NCBI GenBank assembly: GCA_049692255.1
Contig: JBAVOR010000006.1
Coordinates: forward strand, 11,279 to 75,278
DNA from: JBAVOR01 sp049692255
GTDB taxonomy: Bacteria > Babelota > Babeliae > Babelales > JACPOV01
Direction: 5' to 3'
DNA: 64,000 nt
This document shows positions 25,753 through 34,663 of the stretch, piece after piece (position 1 is the stretch's first letter; every line of letters starts with the position of its first letter). The notes under the pieces were generated by a model, which searched no databases, was not told where the DNA came from, and saw only the letters and a program-made list of their open reading frames with translations. The translations under genes and the position numbers were made by a program.

Positions 25753-26662
25753 AACCGTATTTTTCGCAGGGTTACTTTTGTGTGCAACAATCACCAGTTA
25801 CGCATCGGAAGATGCAAAGACTATAGCACTCCATGCAGAAATTACTGCACAGGACGGTGATGAAGTTATTGTTACTGACAAAACAGCTCCAACATTGTGT
25901 AATCTTATTAGAGAAGTAGCACAAGAATTGAGTGTGAAGATGCCGCGCTATATTAAGTTGTACAATTTTGAATATTATTATGCGTACACCCATGGCACTA
26001 CAAATAATGGTTTTTATAACAGTACAACTACAATGCATAAAGGGTATAGGACGGTGGGCGCAGCAACTATGATGTTTGGTGATATACAAATTTGTAAGCA
26101 ACTGATTGCAGGTTTGTCATATAATGAGATCAGAGGTGTGATTGCAGTAGCTCTGGCAGCAGAAGTGCCGGGTATAATGGGTAAAGAAGCAGCTGCCGGT
26201 CTTCTTGTTGTTGCTTTAACAGCATGGTGGTCATATGACGTGTATAAAACATATGGCAAAACAGTTTTTCCACCGGCCAATCGTACTCATTACTCCAATA
26301 CTGATACAGGAGAGTTTGCTTATAATATGGAAAATATAACAGCGACCCTGTACAGAACGGTGCTTTTTGGTGAGTTTGGTATGCTGGCGACACTCATTTC
26401 TGCAGCCATTGCTGGCAATCTAATATACAAATATACGCAAAAAAAGATCGATTTGGCCGCTGCAAGAGCAATTGGTAAAGAAGCTGTTGTTTCCGGTATA
26501 GAAGGGGTAGAGAAAGTGAAAGAATCGCTGTTTGAAGAAGGCGTTTTTTCTCGCATGTTAAAGGACATGCGCTTAAAATCATTTATTGATCGTCTTACCT
26601 ATCCAGTGCGTGCATATACGCCAGAAGAACGTATTGCATATGTCATGCAAAAGACCGTGTAA
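25742..26662 (+). CDS. Exported M48-protease homologue without active site
   Basis: This 306-residue protein has a signal peptide (1-21). Residues about 105-150 align with the M48 (HtpX/Oma1-like) active-site helix: GDIQICKQLIAGLSYNEIRGVIAVALAAEV against GGIIIGQELLNDV...ELEAIIAHEIGHI in the intact protein at 63457. The zinc motif HExxH is replaced, with Val136, Ala137 and Ala140 where His, Glu and His should be. Two hydrophobic segments (about 151-167 and 212-230) and a C-terminal YTPEERIAYVMQ box are kept. It cannot be a zinc protease by this motif. It may act as a pseudoprotease that binds or holds substrates. Confidence 0.72.
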   Translation: MINKTVFFAGLLLCATITSYASEDAKTIALHAEITAQDGDEVIVTDKTAPTLCNLIREVAQELSVKMPRYIKLYNFEYYYAYTHGTTNNGFYNSTTTMHKGYRTVGAATMMFGDIQICKQLIAGLSYNEIRGVIAVALAAEVPGIMGKEAAAGLLVVALTAWWSYDVYKTYGKTVFPPANRTHYSNTDTGEFAYNMENITATLYRTVLFGEFGMLATLISAAIAGNLIYKYTQKKIDLAAARAIGKEAVVSGIEGVEKVKESLFEEGVFSRMLKDMRLKSFIDRLTYPVRAYTPEERIAYVMQKTV

Positions 26663-27088
26663 CTGAAAGATTACTCCATCGAAAAGTTCGAAGTGTACTC
26701 CATGAGTGCCACCAGTCTTTTGCTTATCCGAGTTTTCATACTCGATGGGCTATGCATTGCCTTATTCGCGTAAAAGAAGAATCAGATCCCTGCAAGAAAT
26801 TGCGAGGATCTTTTATTGGTTAAGATATAAAAGGTCGAATTATGGAATCATCTGATAAAAGATTAAAATTGAAAGCTGTAACGGATCGTTTTAAGGATCC
26901 CCAAAAACTATTACTTCTGCGTGGATAACATGGTCTGCTTTTCTATCAAGTACATTACATACAGGAACTTTTAATCAATGCTTCACCCAATTTATTTATA
27001 TATTAATATTTCAATTGACAGGTAATAATTAAAATAGCAAAATTTCATTCCAAAGTAACTGAATAAGATGCGCGAGAAGGACAAAATA
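26663..27088. other. Intergenic stretch, no gene seen
   Basis: This AT-rich region of 426 bases lies between the M48-like gene and the first ankyrin gene. It holds a terminator (26784-26814) and a small hairpin CGAGT-TTTCAT-ACTCG near 26729. A 28-codon frame at 26842-26928 has an AAAGG upstream but no recognisable content. The rest shows nothing. Confidence 0.4.
26784..26814 (+). terminator. Terminator downstream of the M48-like gene
   Basis: The arms are AGATCC plus TGCAA (26784-26795) and TTGC plus GGATCT (26800-26811), with mismatches between the two blocks. TTTTA follows. It lies about 120 bases after the stop at 26662. Confidence 0.55.
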
Positions 27089-28699
27089 GTGAACAGATTA
27101 AGTAGTACAATTGTAATGATGATAGCGTTTATTTTTTTATTACCAGCACTAGTACTATCAGATGACAACGCCAATCTAAAAAAACAAGATTATGAAACAA
27201 TGCTGTTTCAAGCGGCTAAAGACGGTGATCTTGTAACGTTGAAAAGATGCGTAGGATTGGTTGATTTTAATATTTACGATGAACTAGGATTTTTACCTTT
27301 GCATCACGCTTTATTTAACTACCATTGGGACGTAATGACCTTTCTCGTGTTGCATGGTGCGAACATAAATATGGTACCAAGTTCTCATCCGGTTGCTGCT
27401 GAGATATTTAAAGGCCTTAATCCAAATTATCGAGTAAGTACAGTATTACAGTATGCCGTCGATACGGGGGATATTGGAATTGTTAGATTTCTTATAGCGC
27501 TTGGAGCAGATACAACAGTAACAACTGGGAGTAGCGTGACTCCATATAAAAGGGCATGTGTTGGTAAACATAAAGAAATATGTGAGATATTAAAAGCACA
27601 CGGTGCTTACACAGTTTTTGAAGCAGCCTACTTTGATGACTTAGAAATGGTACAAAAATTTTTACCTGTGTGCGCTAATGCAACAACCGTAGAAGGCAAA
27701 ACATTACTTCATATTGCTGCAGAATCGGGATCTCTAAGGATGATTCAGTTATTATTAGATAGCGGTGCAAATATAAATGCTTTAGATGACTATGGATATA
27801 GTCCATTCCATAGAGCTATTGAGAAATTGAACACAAAGGTTGTTAACTTCTTGATAGAAAAAGGCGCTGATATATATGCCCCAGCAGGAACTAATAAATT
27901 AACACCTCTTCATATTGCAGCTAAAGGAAACTGGCTAGTGCTTGGAGATAGAATAGAGATGATTAAAATTCTATTAAATGCAGGAGTCCAGCTTACTGGA
28001 CGAGATAGAGAAGGAAAAACTCCTTACGACCTCGCATGCACTGTTGAAGGGGAAAGCCAAGAAGAAATAACTAGATTTTTACATGCTCTTACTACACATA
28101 CTATGCGTGGCAGGCAAGACATGTTCTATGAGGAAGAGAAAATAAATCTTTTCGTGGAAGAATGCGTTAATCCATATTTTTTACATGAAAAATTATCATT
28201 ACCGCAACTTGAGTCAGAACTCCAAAAATATAAAAACACTATTTTAACATATAAGATGCCTAACCAGATGTGGTATGGCGATAAGGTGCTCGCGATAAAC
28301 GAAACGTATGATGCGATTACAGGAATATATGAGGAATTAACACATAATCGTGAACTTATGTTTAAATATTTGAGTGCTGGGGCAGTGTCGACTGGCATAC
28401 TACTTGCTTTTGGCACAGTGGCATATGACTATCTTAAATCCAATACAAAAAATCTTGGAATAAGCGGTATTGCTTTATACTCTGCTTTTACACTGTTAGG
28501 TGGCTGGTGCTGCAAGAAATTTATTCAGCAAGGCCTTAATGCACGCAAGCGATATGCCATATATCAAGAACTGCGAGAAATTCAAAAAAATACCATTAAG
28601 CCCGCATTATTAGCTTCTGTAGAGATGGTCGATCAAGCAAATGCATATTTTGGCGAAGAAACTACCATAAAACCCATTGTCAGGACCATATCTCTCTAA
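27089..28699 (+). CDS. Exported ankyrin-repeat protein with C-terminal membrane segments
   Basis: The frame opens at an ATG at 27068, but a GTG at 27089 has AAGGA seven bases upstream. The surrounding bases match the start of the paralogue at 28819, so 27089 is preferred. A signal peptide (NRLSSTIVMMIAFIFLLPAL) is followed by about seven ankyrin repeats, for example GKTLLHIAAESGSLRMIQLL, GYSPFHRAIEK and NKLTPLHIAAKGNW. A helical region comes next, then two hydrophobic segments near residues 435-475. Ankyrin repeats bind proteins. An exported ankyrin protein in a host-associated bacterium is a candidate host-directed effector or surface protein. Confidence 0.83.
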   Translation: MNRLSSTIVMMIAFIFLLPALVLSDDNANLKKQDYETMLFQAAKDGDLVTLKRCVGLVDFNIYDELGFLPLHHALFNYHWDVMTFLVLHGANINMVPSSHPVAAEIFKGLNPNYRVSTVLQYAVDTGDIGIVRFLIALGADTTVTTGSSVTPYKRACVGKHKEICEILKAHGAYTVFEAAYFDDLEMVQKFLPVCANATTVEGKTLLHIAAESGSLRMIQLLLDSGANINALDDYGYSPFHRAIEKLNTKVVNFLIEKGADIYAPAGTNKLTPLHIAAKGNWLVLGDRIEMIKILLNAGVQLTGRDREGKTPYDLACTVEGESQEEITRFLHALTTHTMRGRQDMFYEEEKINLFVEECVNPYFLHEKLSLPQLESELQKYKNTILTYKMPNQMWYGDKVLAINETYDAITGIYEELTHNRELMFKYLSAGAVSTGILLAFGTVAYDYLKSNTKNLGISGIALYSAFTLLGGWCCKKFIQQGLNARKRYAIYQELREIQKNTIKPALLASVEMVDQANAYFGEETTIKPIVRTISL

Positions 28700-28755
28700 A
28701 TATGTTTTATTAAAGTTTTAAAATACCTTTAGCTTGTAGCTACTAGAGTAGTTTT

Positions 28756-28784
28756 TTGTTACACTGCGATCTTAAATTGATAAT
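28756..28784 (+). promoter_or_regulatory. Promoter for the second ankyrin gene
   Basis: TTGTTA (28756-28761), a 17-base spacer and GATAAT (28779-28784) lie 35 bases before the ATG at 28819. GAGAGGA serves as ribosome site. Confidence 0.5.
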
Positions 28785-28818
28785 GTAAGTATCTATTGCT
28801 ATTTGAGAGGACAGAATT

Positions 28819-29889
28819 ATGAAAACACAGAGACTAAAAACAGTATTTGTACTAATGACACATATTTTTTTACTATCTGCACCTGTATTTCCATCGGAAC
28901 AAACTACAGAAAAACCGGATTATAAAACACTGTTATTTCAAGCAGCCAAAAACGGTAATCTTGAGGTATTACAACAATGTATCGGCTTAGTTGACTTGAA
29001 TGTATACGACGAAGAAGGATTTACGCCTATTCACCATGCCTTTTTTAAGGATCATTGGGATATAGTATTTTGTTTACTAAAGAACGGCGCTGATATTAAT
29101 CTTCAAAGGAAACAAATGAATCCCGATGATCTCGGAGGATGGACGTTACTGCATCAAGTTGCAACACGCGGCGATGTTTTATTGCTTCAGATGCTTATAT
29201 CGTGGGGCGCTGATATAACTCTACCAATAGAAGATAGTATCATAACGCCATATCTAGCAGCTTACCTTAGAGGAAATAAGGAGATATGTGATATTTTAAA
29301 ACTCTATGGCGCTTACACCATCTTCGATGCTATTGAGTGTGATGATATAAAAACAGTAAAAGAGCTTTTGCCATTACATATACATGATGTAGGAATCAGA
29401 AGACGAAATCTATTACATCTAGCTGTCCACAGTGCATCTAAAGAGATGATCAAGCTTCTATTAGCAAGCAACGTGAATGTAAATGCGTTGGATATGCATG
29501 GAGAGACACCTTTATCTCTGGTCGTCCGGTATGGCAGGCTTGATATTGTGCGATTATTACTCGATAATGGTGCCAATGTAAATAGCACTTGTTGTCTGAT
29601 CGGAAATACGCCACTGCATGTAGCAGTTCAGGCGCAGAACCCAGAAATGATAAAATTGTTATTGCTTGCTGGTGCTCGAACAAATACACGAAATCGGAAT
29701 GATAAGACTCCGTATGATTTAACTGCAGATATGGAAAAATCGCACAGGAATGAAATAGTCGCAATATTGAATTCATCCAATTTAGATCATAACGATCACC
29801 AGTCTACTATTCTCCCGTGGAGCATTGGGACGGTTACTGCTGGATTACTTATCTATCTTGTTTGGCACAACTACGCACATCATGCATAA
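28819..29889 (+). CDS. Exported ankyrin-repeat protein, paralogue
   Basis: This 356-residue protein has signal peptide MKTQRLKTVFVLMTHIFLLS. About seven ankyrin repeats follow (FTPIHHAFFKDHWDIVFCLL, GETPLSLVVRYGRLDIVRLL, GNTPLHVAVQAQNPEMIKLL). One C-terminal membrane helix (IGTVTAGLLIYLVWHNY) ends the protein. The first 100 residues closely parallel the preceding gene (YETMLFQAAKDGDLVTLKRC against YKTLLFQAAKNGNLEVLQQC), so the two arose by tandem duplication. It lacks the long helical C-terminal region of its neighbour. The final helix could anchor it in the membrane with the repeats in the periplasm, or serve for insertion into another membrane. Confidence 0.84.
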   Translation: MKTQRLKTVFVLMTHIFLLSAPVFPSEQTTEKPDYKTLLFQAAKNGNLEVLQQCIGLVDLNVYDEEGFTPIHHAFFKDHWDIVFCLLKNGADINLQRKQMNPDDLGGWTLLHQVATRGDVLLLQMLISWGADITLPIEDSIITPYLAAYLRGNKEICDILKLYGAYTIFDAIECDDIKTVKELLPLHIHDVGIRRRNLLHLAVHSASKEMIKLLLASNVNVNALDMHGETPLSLVVRYGRLDIVRLLLDNGANVNSTCCLIGNTPLHVAVQAQNPEMIKLLLLAGARTNTRNRNDKTPYDLTADMEKSHRNEIVAILNSSNLDHNDHQSTILPWSIGTVTAGLLIYLVWHNYAHHA

Positions 29890-29971
29890 AGAATTATCGA
29901 TAGGAAATGAGTAACGGGCCCAAAAAAACAGCGCGCTAATGAAAATATCGTAATTAATCGTTGCGCTCGCA

Positions 29972-30760
29972 TTACTCTTTGTCTATCAGACAATGCCAGA
30001 TTTCATACAGATCACCGAAACTCATTTGTTGCGCACGTAGCTGTAATGTTTGCTCAGACAGGCGGGAATAGTCGTACTGCGTTTGTTCTAAATTATTTTT
30101 AAAGGTACGGCGTGGTTGGTGAAAGCATTGTTTCACAAATTTCCAGAACTGTTCTTCATGAATAATCGGCAAAAGCTCAGCTTTTGGTTTAAAGTACAAA
30201 AGACGAGAATGTACTTTTGGTGGTGGGAAAAAAGCTTGCGGTGGCACCTTGTGCAATAGCTTCCACTCTGCATGATACTGTAGATAGATCGATGGAAACC
30301 CAAAGCCACGGCCCCCTTTTTGCACAATCTTCTGCGCCACCTCTTCTTGCACCATGATGACTCCCTCTTTAAACAATGTGTGATGTCTCATGCACATGTA
30401 TAAAATAGGGAATGTGATTTGATAGGGCAAATTGGCAAGCAACGTCCATTGCCCCTGTTCTTGTAAGCGATGTAAATCGAGATCAAGAATATTTTCATTA
30501 AATACTTGCAGCCGCTCATCAGGGATAGTTTGTTGTACGTAGTGCACCCAATCGGGGTCAATTTCGAACACCCACAACCGCGCAAGCTGCTGCGCTAAAA
30601 TGGCGCGCGTCAACACCCCATCGCCACAACCGATTTCTAACACATTCGATTGCGCATTGAGTGAAACCGCTTCCAGCATCATCTGAATAAACGTAGTATC
30701 GCGTAAAAAATGTTGGCCAAATTTTTTCTTGAGCGCAATACCATCAAGATAACTAGTCAA
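29972..30760 (-). CDS. rsmA: 16S rRNA dimethyladenosine transferase
   Basis: This 262-residue SAM-dependent enzyme dimethylates two adjacent adenines near the 3' end of 16S rRNA. Seen: KKKFGQHFLRD, the SAM motif VLEIGCGDGVLTRAIL, the catalytic NLPYQITFPIL (NLPY), MVQEEVAQKIV, and a C-terminal helical domain. It starts with TTG 20 bases after the mreB stop, with AAAGAG upstream. A decayed copy of its last part lies at 24334-24436, and an AT-rich block sits between. The intact gene shows no damage. Confidence 0.93.
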   Translation of the reverse strand: MTSYLDGIALKKKFGQHFLRDTTFIQMMLEAVSLNAQSNVLEIGCGDGVLTRAILAQQLARLWVFEIDPDWVHYVQQTIPDERLQVFNENILDLDLHRLQEQGQWTLLANLPYQITFPILYMCMRHHTLFKEGVIMVQEEVAQKIVQKGGRGFGFPSIYLQYHAEWKLLHKVPPQAFFPPPKVHSRLLYFKPKAELLPIIHEEQFWKFVKQCFHQPRRTFKNNLEQTQYDYSRLSEQTLQLRAQQMSFGDLYEIWHCLIDKE

Positions 30761-30779
30761 TTGATTAACTCTTTCGTTG

Positions 30780-31823
30780 CTATCGCATAAGCGCTTCTTT
30801 AAAGAAGTCTAACTCTTCTAATACTTTACCAGCACCTTCTACTACTGCCAACAATGGCCTTTCTGCAAGGCGTACTGGCAATCCCGTTTCTTTGGAAATA
30901 AGGGTACCAAGCCCACGCAACAATGAGCCGCCGCCGGCCATCACGATACCGCGATCTACTAAATCTGATGATAATTCTGGAGGGGTATTTTCTAATGCTA
31001 CCCGTACTACGTCAACAATTACTGCAATCGTTTCAAGCAACGATTCATGCACTTCTAAGCTTGTTAACGTTATTGTTTTTGGTACACCGGTAACCAAATC
31101 GCGCCCTTTGACTTCCATACTTTGCGTATCTAGTTCAGGCATAACGGTACCGATACGAATCTTAATTTGTTCTGCGGTGCGTTCCCCAATTAACAGATTG
31201 TATTTCCGTTTTACGTACTGCACAATGGCACGGTCCATCTCATCGCCGCCAACACGCACAGAACGACAAAATACCACGTCTTTAAGCGTAATAACTGCAA
31301 CTTCGGTAGTTCCGCCGCCGATATCAATAATCATGCTGCCAAACGGATCCTGTACGGGTAATCCTGCACCAATTGCTGCCGCCATTGGTTCCATGATGGT
31401 ATACACTTCTCGTGCTCCGGCTTGACGTGCTGAATCTTCAACGGCGCGACGCTCTACCTGCGTGATCCCCGATGGCACTCCAATAATCATGCGGGGACTA
31501 ATAAGCATGCGGCGATTGTCGTGCACTTGCCGAATAAAGTAACGCAGCATACTTTCTGCCAACTCAAAATTAGCAATCACCCCATCGCGCATGGGACGAC
31601 ACGCAATAATACTTTCTGGTGTTTTACCTAACATCTCTTTTGCGGCTTTGCCCGCTGCAAGTACCTGATTGGTATTTGCTTTTACTGCCACTACCGATGG
31701 TTCGTCGAGCACTATGCCACGGTTGCGCACGTATACTAACGTATTTGCAGTTCCTAAATCGATAGCAATATCATTTGAAAAAAAACTAAAAATCTTTTTT
31801 GCCGGCCAAAAACGCATTGCCAT
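30780..31823 (-). CDS. mreB: Rod-shape protein MreB, bacterial actin
   Basis: This 347-residue cytoskeletal ATPase directs side-wall peptidoglycan synthesis. Actin-fold motifs are plain: phosphate 1 IAIDLGTANTLVYV, PSGITQVERRAV, phosphate 2 IDIGGGTTEVAVI, and the adenosine motif GIVMAGGGSLLRGL. The length is normal. The N-terminus (MAMRFWPAKKIFSFFSND) carries a short amphipathic stretch that could bind membrane. No mreC or mreD follows on this side; a possible mreD-like gene lies at 14806. It is followed by rsmA, probably in one transcript. Confidence 0.95.
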   Translation of the reverse strand: MAMRFWPAKKIFSFFSNDIAIDLGTANTLVYVRNRGIVLDEPSVVAVKANTNQVLAAGKAAKEMLGKTPESIIACRPMRDGVIANFELAESMLRYFIRQVHDNRRMLISPRMIIGVPSGITQVERRAVEDSARQAGAREVYTIMEPMAAAIGAGLPVQDPFGSMIIDIGGGTTEVAVITLKDVVFCRSVRVGGDEMDRAIVQYVKRKYNLLIGERTAEQIKIRIGTVMPELDTQSMEVKGRDLVTGVPKTITLTSLEVHESLLETIAVIVDVVRVALENTPPELSSDLVDRGIVMAGGGSLLRGLGTLISKETGLPVRLAERPLLAVVEGAGKVLEELDFFKEALMR

Positions 31824-31855
31824 GGTATGATTAACCTTTTTTTATGGTACATCTT

Positions 31856-33094
31856 TTAAAAACTGACCAATACACCCAACGATACACGATTTGTTTTACT
31901 CACCCGCTCGGCCAGGAAGAAATTAACTGGCATATCCCACATGAGTGTTACAATCGGTGCATACCAATTATCTTTTTTTACTTTAGCAAAATCATAGAAA
32001 AGGACAAAGGTCAAATATTCAGAAACCCAATCGGATACAGCGTTTATTTTCTTTAATTGTAATTCAGGAGTTCGGTCTTGTGCGCGTGGATCGCTAATAG
32101 CATCATCGCCGTGCACCACAACGGTATATTGCCCTTGAAGGCCGAGCCCATCACGAATATCTTCCATAGAAGCATAGGGCACAAAAATGCCGGTTGCTCC
32201 CGGGTTCACTTTTAATGGCCCAGCAAACGCGCCAAACAAAGGATGTTCGCCTGCTATCGGTACCCGTTCATGCATTGTTTTGGTTATTCGTTTATTACCA
32301 CGCACCAAAAGACCCACCTTCCAATCTTCTTTCAACTCCACTTCGCAATCTATTGCACCATACACGCCAAAGTGTCCATTTCCGCCAAATGGTACTGACG
32401 CAGGGTTATCAATCATACGCGTGAGACCTGTAGGTATCATGATGCCAAAGCGTGCCCCTACATCGAGTCTCTTTAATTTATAGCAGTATTCCCATACCTT
32501 GCCTACGCGCATATAGGCATCAATATCAGAAAACCCCACCTTATTCCAGATGGGCGCCTGTAACCCTACCGAATCTTGTACCGCCGAGCGTAGTCTATCA
32601 AGTTCTAGTTCACGCTCAAATGAAAGGGCTAACGAGTTTTTAGCCAACTGAAAATGAATGCGTGAAAACGCATGCATGAAAAAGAATGACGCGCCAAAAG
32701 AAATATATTCATTAAACGCTGCGGGCCCTATAAAAAAAGCTAACCCTTGCGTTTCAATTTTGCCACGCAAATTATACGGCATTTCCCGCCCCGTATAAAT
32801 ATCAAAATTGGTACCAATAAACGGATTCGGTTGCCCCAGCAACTGAACCGCCTGTGCCAATTTATCTAAATCATACGTACCAAAAATTTCTGGTATACCT
32901 ACATCATCTTCATCGTAAATGCCATGGCTGGCAACCATATAAAACAGATCGGTACTAAAAACCGATGGTTTTTCCAGCGTACGTGAATAAATATGAGGAT
33001 ATAACGGAAAAATACGATTATCATACGTCATGGCAAAAACTGATGCATACCAGAATGCTGCCACACAAGCGATTAACGGTATGTAAAACCTCAT
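31856..33094 (-). CDS. Outer-membrane beta-barrel-like protein
   Basis: This 412-residue protein has signal peptide MRFYIPLIACVAAFWYASVFA. The mature part shows many alternating hydrophobic strands (LDVGARFGIMIPTGL, GHFGVYGAIDCEVELKEDWKVGLLVRG, RVSLGVLVSF) and ends in Phe, the C-terminal signal read by the BAM assembly machinery. Aromatic residues mark strand ends. No pore family is recognised; about 12-16 strands would fit the length. It lies just ahead of mreB on the same strand, 33 bases apart. Its role (porin, transport or adhesion) is unknown. Confidence 0.72.
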   Translation of the reverse strand: MRFYIPLIACVAAFWYASVFAMTYDNRIFPLYPHIYSRTLEKPSVFSTDLFYMVASHGIYDEDDVGIPEIFGTYDLDKLAQAVQLLGQPNPFIGTNFDIYTGREMPYNLRGKIETQGLAFFIGPAAFNEYISFGASFFFMHAFSRIHFQLAKNSLALSFERELELDRLRSAVQDSVGLQAPIWNKVGFSDIDAYMRVGKVWEYCYKLKRLDVGARFGIMIPTGLTRMIDNPASVPFGGNGHFGVYGAIDCEVELKEDWKVGLLVRGNKRITKTMHERVPIAGEHPLFGAFAGPLKVNPGATGIFVPYASMEDIRDGLGLQGQYTVVVHGDDAISDPRAQDRTPELQLKKINAVSDWVSEYLTFVLFYDFAKVKKDNWYAPIVTLMWDMPVNFFLAERVSKTNRVSLGVLVSF

Positions 33095-33193
33095 GCTGCT
33101 TTCCTATACAAGAATTATGAGTAACAATATTGGATAGGATACTGGAAATTTACTTTTTTTAAAGGATAGCAAGAAACTCAGTTACTTTGGGCA

Positions 33194-33655
33194 CTATTTA
33201 GATAGCCACTGATCAACCGTGAACTGTTTTAATGCGCTTGCCCAATACGTAACCCTTACACCCTTAGCCTGCTCATAAGAAATGTCTGTTACGCTATCAC
33301 GACCGCACACAATATAACTGCCAATCTTCCCTGTTTCTTTATGCAAAATTGCAATACAGAGATTGTTGCTATTTTGCAAAGCATTAAACTCTAATGATCT
33401 TTTTGAAACATTCAACTGAGCCCACGCGTCTCTTTCAGGATTCATCTGCGTATGCGTTGCTAAGTAATCAAGCTCCGCATTATTTTTCTGCGCAAAAATA
33501 AATAGCGGCGTATCTCGTTTAAACTTAAAACACATCCCAGACATATGCACATGAATAAGGTCATTACTTGTTGCAACATGAGAAATATCACTAGCATGCA
33601 ATTGTGCATACAAAAGAAAAGAACTTGTAATGAATAGTGAAAAGATATGCTTCAT
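33194..33655 (-). CDS. Small exported protein, unknown
   Basis: This 153-residue protein has signal peptide MKHIFSLFITSSFLLYAQLHA and AAAGGG upstream. The mature part has alternating short strands and helices with two or three Cys (MCFKFKRD, NNLCIAILHKETGKIGSYIVCGRD). It could form a small disulfide-stabilised periplasmic domain. No family is recognised. It is close to the next exported gene at 33711 but separated by a short gap with its own ribosome site. Confidence 0.65.
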   Translation of the reverse strand: MKHIFSLFITSSFLLYAQLHASDISHVATSNDLIHVHMSGMCFKFKRDTPLFIFAQKNNAELDYLATHTQMNPERDAWAQLNVSKRSLEFNALQNSNNLCIAILHKETGKIGSYIVCGRDSVTDISYEQAKGVRVTYWASALKQFTVDQWLSK

Positions 33656-33710
33656 AAAAACCCTTTATCGTTAAGCCATGCACGGTAGAATACTGCAAAT
33701 CTTATTTTTT

Positions 33711-34412
33711 TTAAAGCGTAAGATCAGATGGCATACTCTCTATTCTCTTTACCAAGCAAAAGAGAAGTAACGTATGTATTTCCTGAGCGCTCATATCATC
33801 ATACATCCAATAATCCCACACACGATTACTATACACCGTAATGCCATACACAACTGCAGCAATGACACTCAATAGACTAATCCCTGCGACAAATCCTGTA
33901 GCAGCAGCAAGCCATGTGAAAGTTAAAGGAATAGTAATGCTCCAGGTGATAGTGGCAATAGCCATAGGTACTGCAAGCATGGCACGCCACATATAGGGGG
34001 CATGCACCGACATACCTATAGCGCATAAAGCAGAAGTTGCTACCAGAGCATCACCAGTGATAAATAAAGCCATTAAAGGCAAAAACCCTTCAGTCCCTAA
34101 GTAAAGCACAAAATGAGGAGGCAAAATAAATGCAGCAAGCAACAACGCAAGAATGCGCTCATCTTTTTGATGAATTGAAATGTCGCCCGTGTTGTATGCT
34201 ATATGCTCTGCACTTAAATCAATTAAATGGCGTAACTGGCGCTGCGAAAGTGTCGCCAGAAAAGGCTGATTCTTTTTGATTGCTGCGATATTATCCGTTT
34301 TTATTGCGCGTTCAAGAAACACAATGCTATCACTAGCTATGTGACTGCGATAGGCAGCTTGTACGTGTAGTGTCGTAAAAAACACTCCACAAAACAGTAT
34401 TATTCTTTTCAT
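33711..34412 (-). CDS. Membrane protein with signal peptide, unknown
   Basis: This 233-residue protein has an N-terminal signal-like segment (MKRIILFCGVFFTTLHVQA). A helical soluble part follows (IKKNQPFLATLSQRQLRHLI), then four or five membrane segments between about residues 85 and 195, and a short polar C-terminus (MSAQEIHTLLLFCLVKRIES). AAGGG is upstream and a promoter lies at 34449-34476. No transporter motif is seen. The domain order suggests a membrane anchor for an exported helical domain. Confidence 0.65.
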   Translation of the reverse strand: MKRIILFCGVFFTTLHVQAAYRSHIASDSIVFLERAIKTDNIAAIKKNQPFLATLSQRQLRHLIDLSAEHIAYNTGDISIHQKDERILALLLAAFILPPHFVLYLGTEGFLPLMALFITGDALVATSALCAIGMSVHAPYMWRAMLAVPMAIATITWSITIPLTFTWLAAATGFVAGISLLSVIAAVVYGITVYSNRVWDYWMYDDMSAQEIHTLLLFCLVKRIESMPSDLTL

Positions 34413-34448
34413 AAATCCCTTATCCCTATAATAATATCATATATATCG

Positions 34449-34476
34449 ATAGTATAGATTCTATGAAATAAAGCAA
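34449..34476 (-). promoter_or_regulatory. Promoter for the membrane protein at 33711
   Basis: Minus strand: TTGCTT (34476-34471), a 16-base spacer, and TACTAT (34454-34449), 37 bases before the ATG. Confidence 0.4.
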
Positions 34477-34624
34477 ATTGGACTCTTTTTTCATATTTGA
34501 CTTATTATATTCATGACAAAAGTATACCAATACTCTGTCACTGCGTTATCTCATAAACTACGGAACGAATATACGACTTATTGCTGCGAAGAATAGGTAT
34601 TGAGTCATTATATGGCCTGCCATA

Positions 34625-34661
34625 CGAAGCTTGCCGAGCCAGTAGGCCCGGATAGGCGAAG
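34625..34661. repeat. 37-nt hairpin repeat, copy 1, beside tRNA-Ser
   Basis: This is a 37-base element starting and ending with CGAAG. It folds into an imperfect stem of about 12 pairs with loop AGTA. A second copy of identical length lies at 56650-56686 between tRNA-Lys and tRNA-Glu, with 30 of 37 bases identical. Several differences keep pairing. It begins two bases after the tRNA-Ser CCA end. Confidence 0.7.
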
Positions 34662-34663
34662 TA

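Noticed and set aside
26842..26928. 28-codon frame with AAAGG upstream
   Set aside because: Too short and without recognisable content; could be chance in AT-rich DNA.
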